DNA of 64,000 nucleotides from assembly GCA_963836195.1 (NCBI GenBank), contig CAWIIX010000021.1, positions 234,600-298,599 on the forward strand, read 5' to 3'. Positions 58,441-64,000 of this stretch are shown piece after piece. A program made the position numbers and the translations under genes. Under the pieces are notes generated by a model that did not search any database, was not told where the DNA came from, and was given only the letters and a program-made list of their open reading frames with translations. Origin of the DNA: Trebonia sp963836195 (GTDB lineage: Bacteria > Actinomycetota > Actinomycetes > Streptosporangiales > Streptosporangiaceae). Positions within the stretch are counted from its first letter, which is position 1. Every line of letters starts with the position of its first letter.

Positions 58441-58774
58441 AAATCACGCTCATTAATTCGCGTACGGCTGTCATGCCGTCAGGGGTGGTTACGCATGAGA
58501 GGAACGAGGAATGAGCGGTGTTTCCTTGGAGGTTAAGGTCGCCAATTCACGGGCTGCAGGCTCCGAGTGTAGTCATGTGAGGCAAAAATCAGATCAAGGG
58601 GAGCGAGGCTGCGCTGGCCCTCCCTACGAGGCGGGGCCATGGCTACGACCCCAATGGTAGCCGCGTTCTTTGGCGGTCGACCGGAGGTTTCAATGTGGCT
58701 GGCGCTAGTCTCGATGAATCGATCGATTCCTTGAAGACTTCTTCTGCACCGGCGCCGAAGAAGCGGGCCCAGCA

Positions 58775-59928
58775 ATGACCGCAGGTCGGCGGCCCGTCGT
58801 TGCCCTCGTCAGCGACGCTATATACCCGTACTTTCGCGGAGGCAAGGAGTTCAGGTACCACGAGTTGTCAGCGCGGCTCAGCCAACGGGCGGATGTCCAT
58901 GTCTTCACGATGAAATGGTGGGACGGCCCGTCCGACACGCCGTGAAGGGCACGTCACCTTCCACGCGGTGTCGCGGCTGTACGCCATGTATACGGGAGAG
59001 CGGCGGTCGTTCCGAGAAGCAATCCTCTTCGCGCTTGGCTGCCTGCGGCTGCTGTGGTTCCGCTTCGACGTCCTTGAGGCCGATCAGTTTCCCAACTTCC
59101 ATATCTTCACGCTCCGCGTGGTCGCCTGGATCAAGCGCAAGCCACTGACAGTGACCTGGCACGAGGTATGGGGCCACGATTACTGGCGCCAATACCTCGG
59201 CAGCAGGACAGCCAAGATGGCGTGGTTCGTCGAGTGGCTCTCCATGCGCCTCCCCGACCACCTCATTGCGGCATCGGACCAGACCGCCGAACGGTTGCGC
59301 GCGATCTTGGGCGACCGGGCCTCGATCTCCGTCGTCCCCAACGGGATCGACCTGGACGGGATACGCAATTCCTACCCAGACGCTGCGAGGGTCGATCTCG
59401 TCACCGTAGGTCGGCTCCTGCCTCACAAGAACATCAGCGTGCTGCTCGATAGCGTAGCGCTGCTGCATGCTTCCGGCCTGTTCGTCACCTGCCGAGTCAT
59501 CGGCGATGGACCACAGCGTGAGGCCTTGCATGCGCAGGCGCAGAGACTCGGGATCGCAGACTCCGTCGACTTCCGGCACGACGTCTGGGAGCAGAAGGAC
59601 GTCTACGCCCTCATGAAAGCGGCGCGGGTGGCAGTATTTCCCACGACGCGAGAAGGATTCGGCATCGCGGTCCTTGAGGCCATCGCCTGCGGTCTGCCAG
59701 TCGTGACCACGTCAGCTCCCGATAACCTCGCGCAGTATCTTGTGGCACGGTCCTCTAGTGGCGTTGTCTGCGCCCCTACGGCCGATGCCATCGCGGACGC
59801 GCTGCGGCCACTGCTTGCGCAGCGGGATGACCGGTCGGCCGGCGGGGCATTGCGGGCCAGGAGCCTGGCTGGCCGACCACGGCTGGGACGCCGCCGCCGA
59901 CCGCGTGGCGGAGGCTCTCGGGCTATGA
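58775..59928 (+). CDS. GT4 family glycosyltransferase, two frameshifts
   Basis: GT-B enzyme. The N-terminus VALVSDAIYPYFRGGKEFRYHEL contains the GG(K) acceptor-site loop. After removal of one T near 58942, TPEGHVTFHAVSRLYAMYTGERR follows. The donor domain shows VPNGIDLDGI, VGRLLPHKNISVLLDS and the E(x7)E-like segment FPTTREGFGIAVLEAIACGLPVV. The tail is restored by removing one base near 59862, giving AWLADHGWDAAADRVAEAL and a stop at 59928 (about 383 residues). It stands alone between non-coding DNA and eno. Similar genes occur in cell-envelope glycan loci. Confidence 0.83.
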
Positions 59929-60279
59929 GAACGAAGGAAGGGTGTCATGTCGGCTGACCTCGTCGAAAGCTCGTGTTCACACGAGGGGTACCTCCACGAA
60001 TCGCCCGCCCCGGCGGCGTCGGCTCGGGGGAGAAGACAGTACCGGGTTCAGTGGTATGACCATCGTATGCAGATCGATCTCTGTTCAGCACACATCTTCG
60101 AGCGTGCGCGCCGCCAGCCCTGATCTCTCACGGGGGTTGATTGTCGGTGTTCCCCCAACTGCCACCGTAGCTGTACCGGTGGCGGACATATCGGCGTGCC
60201 CGCTGCGCGAGTCGAGGGACCTTCCACTACCCTCGCTAGTGAGCAAGTTCTCACGCTAACAGGCAAGGAGCTGACGACG
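59929..60279. other. upstream region of eno
   Basis: 351 bases with no gene. It should carry the eno promoter now that eno is separated from mazG. Two small inverted repeats lie just before the ribosome site: CACTA...TAGTG (60225-60241) and GTGAG...CTCAC (60239-60254). Confidence 0.45.
60239..60254 (+). promoter_or_regulatory. inverted repeat ahead of eno
   Basis: GTGAG-CAAGTT-CTCAC ends 10 bases before the AAGGAG ribosome site of eno. It could be an operator or a small leader hairpin; the arms are only 5 bases, so chance is possible. Confidence 0.3.
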
Positions 60280-61560
60280 GTGGCGTCCATTGAAGCGGTG
60301 CATGCCAGGCAGATCCTGGACTCCAGGGGCAACCCGACGGTGGAGGTCGAGGTCGTACTCGACGACGGTTCCGTCGGCCGGGCGGGCGTGCCGTCCGGCG
60401 CGTCCACCGGCGCGTTCGAGGCGGTGGAGCTCCGCGACGGCGGCGCCGAGTTCGGCGGCAAGGGCGTCAGCCGCGCCGTCGACAGCGTGGTGGACGAGAT
60501 CCAGCCGGAGCTGCTCGGCCACGAGGCCGACGACCAGCGCCTGGTGGACCAGGCGCTGATCGACCTCGACCGCACGCCGAACAAGTCGCGGCTCGGCGCC
60601 AACGCGATCATCGGCGTGTCGATGGCGGTGGCCCGGGCGGCCGCCGACTCGGCCGGGCTGCAGCTCTTCCGCTACCTGGGCGGCCCCAACGCGCACGTGC
60701 TGCCGGTGCCGATGATGAACATCGTCAACGGCGGGCGCGCACGCCGACTCCAACGTCGACATCCAGGAGTTCATGATCGCGCCGATCGGCGCGTCGACGT
60801 ACTCCGAGGCGCTGCGCTGGGGCGCGGAGACCTACCACGCGCTCAAGTCGGTGCTCAAGCAGCACGGCCTGTCCACCGGGGTGGGCGACGAGGGCGGCTT
60901 CGCGCCGAACCTCGAGCACAACCGGGCCGCGCTCGACCTCATCGTCGAGGCGATCGGCAAGGCCGGGTTCACCCCCGGCCGCGACATCGCGCTCGCGATC
61001 GACGCGGCCGCGACCGAGTTCTACCACGACGGCGTCTACCACTTCGACGGGAAGCCGCAGTCCGCCGAGGAAATGATCGCGACCTACTCCGACTGGGTGA
61101 GCAACTACCCGATCGTGAGCGTCGAGGACCCGCTGGCGGAGGAGGACTGGGCAGGCTGGCAGGCGTTCACCGCCGCGGCGGGCGACCGGGTGCAGATCGT
61201 CGGTGACGACATCTTCGTGACCAACCCCGAGCGGATCCGCCGCGGTATCGCCGAGAAGTCGGCCAACTCGCTGCTGGTGAAGGTCAACCAGATCGGCACC
61301 GTCAGCGAGACGTTCGATGCCGTCTCGCTCGCGCAGCGGGCCGGGTTCGGCTGCATGATCAGCCACCGCTCGGGCGAGACCGACGACACCTTCATCGCCG
61401 ACCTCGCCGTCGCCACCAACGCCGGCCAGATCAAGACCGGCGCGCCCGCCCGCGGCGAGCGCGTCGCCAAGTACAACCAGCTGCTGCGCATCGAGGAGCA
61501 CCTGGGCGACGCGGCGGTTTACGCGGCGCCGGCGCCTTCCCGAGGTTCACCGCCTCCTGA
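60280..61560 (+). CDS. eno: enolase, two frameshifts
   Basis: Converts 2-phosphoglycerate to phosphoenolpyruvate. Blocks: ARQILDSRGNPTVEVEV, VPSGASTGAFEAVELRDGG, GVGDEGGFAPNL with the catalytic Glu, VEDPLAEEDW, the catalytic Lys in LLVKVNQIGT, and MISHRSGETDDTFIADLAV. One extra G near 60738 interrupts NGGAHADSNVDIQEF, and one base is missing near 61524, hiding the C-terminus GAFPRFTAS before the TGA at 61558-61560. Corrected, it is exactly 426 residues, the standard length. GTG 60280 follows AAGGAG. Confidence 0.95.
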
Positions 61561-61561
61561 T

Positions 61562-62010
61562 ATGGACGGGCAGACTCCACCACCCCAGCAGAAGCGGCCG
61601 TCTCCAGCGCAGGCGGCCGCGATGGCGGCGGCCGCGCGGCCGACCCGGCTGACCGGGCGGGCCGCCCTGCTGGCGGTGGTGATCTGCGCGATCGCGCTCA
61701 GCCTGGCCTACCCGGTCCGCGAGTACATCGCCCAGCGTCAGCAGATCGACCAGCTGCTGGCGCTCCAGCAGACCAACGCGGCCCAGGTGCAGGCGCTCGA
61801 GCAGGAGAACGGCAGGCTGACCCAGACGTGGTACGTGGAGCAGCAGGCCGAGGACCAGCTGCACATGTGCTTCCCGCAGGAGCAGTGCTACGAGGTCGTC
61901 TCCGGCGTGTCGGCGCCGGCGACCGCGAGCAAGCCGCACGTGGCGGCGGACCCCTGGTACGCCACGCTGTGGCAGTCCGTCCAGCGCGCCGACGCCCAGC
62001 CGCCAAGTGA
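61562..62010 (+). CDS. ftsB: FtsB/DivIC septum formation initiator family protein
   Basis: About 149 residues. A cytoplasmic Pro/Ala/Gln-rich start, one membrane helix (AALLAVVICAIALSLAYPVREYI), then an extracytoplasmic coiled coil (QRQQIDQLLALQQTNAAQVQALEQENGRL, written here as one helix of about 30 residues) and a small C-terminal domain with CFPQEQCYEV. FtsB links FtsL and FtsQ in the divisome. One base appears to be missing near 62003: with it the protein ends QPPK and the TGA overlaps the next GTG. ATG is 1 base after the eno stop. Confidence 0.87.
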
Positions 62011-62534
62011 ACGCGGCCGAGCCGGGCATATCCAAGCGCGACGCGGAAGCGGTCGCCGCGCAGCTCGGGCGGGTTCCCCGGGGGCTGCAGCGGGTCGCGC
62101 ACCGCTGCCCGTGCGGGCTCCCCGACGTCGTGCAGACGGCGCCCCGGCTGCCCGACGGCACGCCGTTCCCGACCGTCTACTACCTGACCTGCCCCCGGGC
62201 CGCCGCCGCGATCAGCGGACTCGAGGCGGCGGGCCGGATGCGGGAGATGACCGAGCGCCTCGCTGATGAGCCGCTTAGGGAGCGCTACCGGCAAGCGCAC
62301 CAGAACTACCTCGACCACCGCGCGGTCGCGGCGACGCTCGCGGGCGTCGAGCCGCTGCCGCCCGGCACCCAGTCCGCCGGCGGGATGCCCGAACGGGTCA
62401 AATGCCTGCACGCGCTGGTGGCTCACGAGCTCGCCGTTCCCGGCTCGAACCCGTTCGGGCGCGAGGCGCTGGACGAGATCGGCCCGTGGTGGAACCGCGG
62501 CCCGTGCGTCCCGGTGCCCGAGGAGGGGCAGTGA
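62007..62534 (+). CDS. DUF501 domain protein
   Basis: 175 residues. Typical DUF501 signature: AAQLGRVPRGLQRVAHRCPCGLPDVV, FPTVYYLTCPRAAAAISGLE, and VKCLHALVAHELAVPGSNPFGREAL. Conserved cysteines and His (RCPCG, KCLHALVAH) may bind a metal. Function is unknown, but the gene is almost always found between ftsB and ppx in actinobacteria. GTG overlaps the ftsB stop, and its stop overlaps the GTG of ppx. Confidence 0.92.
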   Translation: MNAAEPGISKRDAEAVAAQLGRVPRGLQRVAHRCPCGLPDVVQTAPRLPDGTPFPTVYYLTCPRAAAAISGLEAAGRMREMTERLADEPLRERYRQAHQNYLDHRAVAATLAGVEPLPPGTQSAGGMPERVKCLHALVAHELAVPGSNPFGREALDEIGPWWNRGPCVPVPEEGQ

Positions 62535-63537
62535 CCACCAGGCGGGTCGCGGCGATCGACTGCGGGACGAATTCCATCCGGTTGCTGATCGCGGACATCA
62601 ATCCAAAGACCGAAGACGATATCGAACGGACCGTTGGTTCCCCCGACGCGCCCGCTCCCCTGACCGACGTGGCCCGCAAGATGCGGATCGTCCGGCTCGG
62701 CGAAGGGGTGGACCGGACCGGGCGGCTTTCCGAGGCGGCCCTCGACCGGACGATGACCGCGCTGCGCGAGTACGCCGGCCTCATCGAGGCGGCGGCGCCG
62801 GAGGCGATCCGGATGGTGGCGACGAGCGCCACCAGGGACGCCGCGAACGCGCAGGAGTTCACCGACCGGGTCGTCGAGGTGCTCGGCGTCGCCCCCGAGG
62901 TCATCTCGGGCGACGCGGAGGCGCGGCTGTCGTTCACCGGGGCGACCAGGGAGCTCCTCGGCACCCCGCTGGGAGAGGGCGCGTGCCAGCCGCCATACCT
63001 CGTCACCGACATCGGCGGCGGCTCCACCGAGTTCGTCCTCGGCGGCCCCGAAGCGCTGAGCGACGGCGGGCCGATGATCGGCCGGTCGGTCAACATCGGC
63101 TGCGTCCGGCTGACCGAACGGCACCTGCACACGGACCCGCCCCGGCGGCCGAGATCGCCGCCACCACCGCCGACATCGACGCCGCGCTGCAGGAGGTGGC
63201 CGCCTCGGTCCCGGTGGCGACGGCCAGCACCCTGGTCGGCCTGGCCGGTTCGGTCACCACGGTCGCCGCGATCGCGCTCGGCCTGCCGGGCTATGACTCC
63301 GCCCGCATTCATCATTCGCGGATATCGGCCGAGCGGGTGCACGAGATCGCCCTCGAGTTGCTGGCCATGACCCGGGCCGAGCGGGCGGCGATTCCGGTGA
63401 TGCATCCGGGCCGGGTCGACGTGATCGGAGCGGGCGCCCTCATCCTCGACCGGATCATGAACCGCTTCGAGTTCACCGAGGTCCTGGTCAGCGAGCACGA
63501 CATCCTCGACGGCATCGCCTGGTCGCTGGTGCCGTAG
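62531..63537 (+). CDS. ppx: Ppx/GppA exopolyphosphatase family protein, one frameshift
   Basis: ASKHA-fold phosphatase acting on polyphosphate or pppGpp. Phosphate-binding motifs: AAIDCGTNSIRLLIAD at the start, MVATSATRDAANAQEF, and VTDIGGGSTEFVLGG. The C-terminal LVGLAGSVTTVAAIALGL and VIGAGALILDRIM complete the domain. A base is missing near 63141: in the following frame AAEIAATTADIDAALQEV continues to the stop at 63537, giving about 335 residues, the short actinobacterial form without the HD-like C-terminal domain. GTG overlaps the DUF501 stop. Confidence 0.92.
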
Positions 63538-64000
63538 TGGCCGACGGTCCCGGGCCCGGCGGCGATGTGCCCGCGCCGTTCGTGCCGCCCGGCACCGGCT
63601 GGCCGGGTGACCCGGCCGACGCGGACACGCCCATCGCGTCCACCAGCGCCGAGGTCGATGAGCTCGCGAGCGGCGCCGGGACGCTGCCGGAGCTGATCGC
63701 GCGGCAGTCGGTCTGCCGGGCCTGCCCCCGGCTGGTCGAGTGGCGGGAGGAAGTCGCCCTTACCCGCCGCAAGTCGTTCCGCTCGGAGCGGTATTGGGGC
63801 CGTCCGGTCCCCGGCTGGGGAATCCGGAACCGTCCATTCTCATTGTTGGCCTGGCGCCTGCCGCGCACGGTGGCAACCGGACCGGGCGGGTCTTCACCGG
63901 CGACCGCAGCGGCGACTTCATCTTCGCGTCGCTCTACCGCTGCGGCCTCGCCACCAGCCCGGTGAGCGTCACTGCCGGAGATGGCCTGCGCCTGATCGGC
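63537..64000 (+). CDS. uracil-DNA glycosylase (family 5/UdgB-like), partial, frameshifted
   Basis: Runs off the window. After an acidic Pro/Gly-rich start, SVCRACPRLVEWREE gives a CxxC pair of the four-Cys iron-sulfur UDG type. A G is probably missing in the G run near 63822; the other frame then reads NPEPSILIVGLAPAAHGG, NRTGRVFTGDRSGDFIF and SLYRCGLATSPV, the active-site region of UdgB-like enzymes, and stays open to base 64000. It excises uracil and related damaged bases. The GTG start overlaps the last base of ppx. Confidence 0.88.

Larger units (their letters stand above)
57078..58774. other. 1.7 kb mostly non-coding DNA at the right end of the cluster
   Basis: No intact gene. It holds a coding-like remnant (57503-57640), a GNRA-type hairpin (57392-57405), two perfect palindromes (57842-57856 and 58429-58440) and an AT-rich stretch at 57900-58080. 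The region 58135-58770 is neither clearly coding nor recognisable as an insertion sequence. Confidence 0.55.

Noticed and set aside
58135..58536. 133-codon open frame in the right-hand non-coding region
   Set aside because: No G/C third-position bias, no ribosome site and no recognisable motif.
60773..62266. Apparent enolase-FtsB fusion protein
   Set aside because: A missing base near 61524 removes the eno stop. Restoring it gives a 426-residue enolase and a separate ftsB with its own ATG.

Overview
The window is chromosomal DNA from a high-GC actinomycete. It has strong G/C bias at third codon positions, many GTG starts, a BldC-type regulator, the Rex-controlled hemACD gene order, and the actinobacterial order mfd, SurA-like lipoprotein, mazG, eno, ftsB, DUF501, ppx. 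A Streptosporangiales-like genus is a guess only. No rRNA, tRNA, CRISPR array or intact insertion sequence was recognised.

Layout. Bases 1-11054: a Tyr/Gly/Asn/Gln-rich protein, a glutaredoxin-like protein, a Rex operator followed by rex-hemA-hemC-hemD-hemB, a PrimPol-like protein, hemL, then an SPFH protein and its partner. Bases 11111-15214: a phosphatase-like protein and System II cytochrome c maturation (resA-resB-ccsB). Bases 15454-22900: mixed functions, including a PLDc_N membrane protein, a lethal-factor-like metallopeptidase with a small partner, BldC, a threonine dehydratase-like enzyme, a DUF4229 protein, an APS kinase with a degenerate sulfurylase domain, a methyltransferase and an anchored discoidin-like protein. 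Bases 23247-28413: mfd, a SurA-like lipoprotein and mazG. Bases 60280-64000: eno, ftsB, DUF501, ppx and the start of a uracil-DNA glycosylase.

About 32 kb (28414-60279) separates mazG from eno, which normally lie close together, and is devoted to extracellular polysaccharide. Part A (29026-34208) is visibly less GC-rich. It is a translationally coupled operon of a GT-C membrane protein, a 57-residue membrane protein, a hyaluronan/cellulose-synthase-type GT2, a GH26-like protein that has lost its catalytic acids, and a GH5 lipoprotein. A second, decayed copy of the mazG 3' end lies near 35376-35440, just beyond part A. Part B (36322-57077) has two LuxR-type regulators, genes for a diacetamido-uronic-acid type sugar nucleotide, an initiating phosphoglycosyltransferase, a single protein joining a MurJ/Wzx flippase to a Wzy-like polymerase, a Wzz/BY-kinase-like protein lacking the P-loop lysine, glycosyl- and methyltransferases, a phosphatidylserine-decarboxylase-like enzyme, an FAD oxidoreductase/ATP-grasp/deacetylase cassette, a tandem methyltransferase, a lytic-transglycosylase-like protein and a DUF218 protein. 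After 1.7 kb of non-coding DNA comes another GT4.

Many conserved genes (hemC, hemB, resB, ccsB, mfd, eno, ftsB, ppx and others) are broken by one-base indels. Removing them restores full-length proteins; for example eno returns to 426 residues. They are treated as probable sequence errors and the genes are annotated across them. Part B has almost none.
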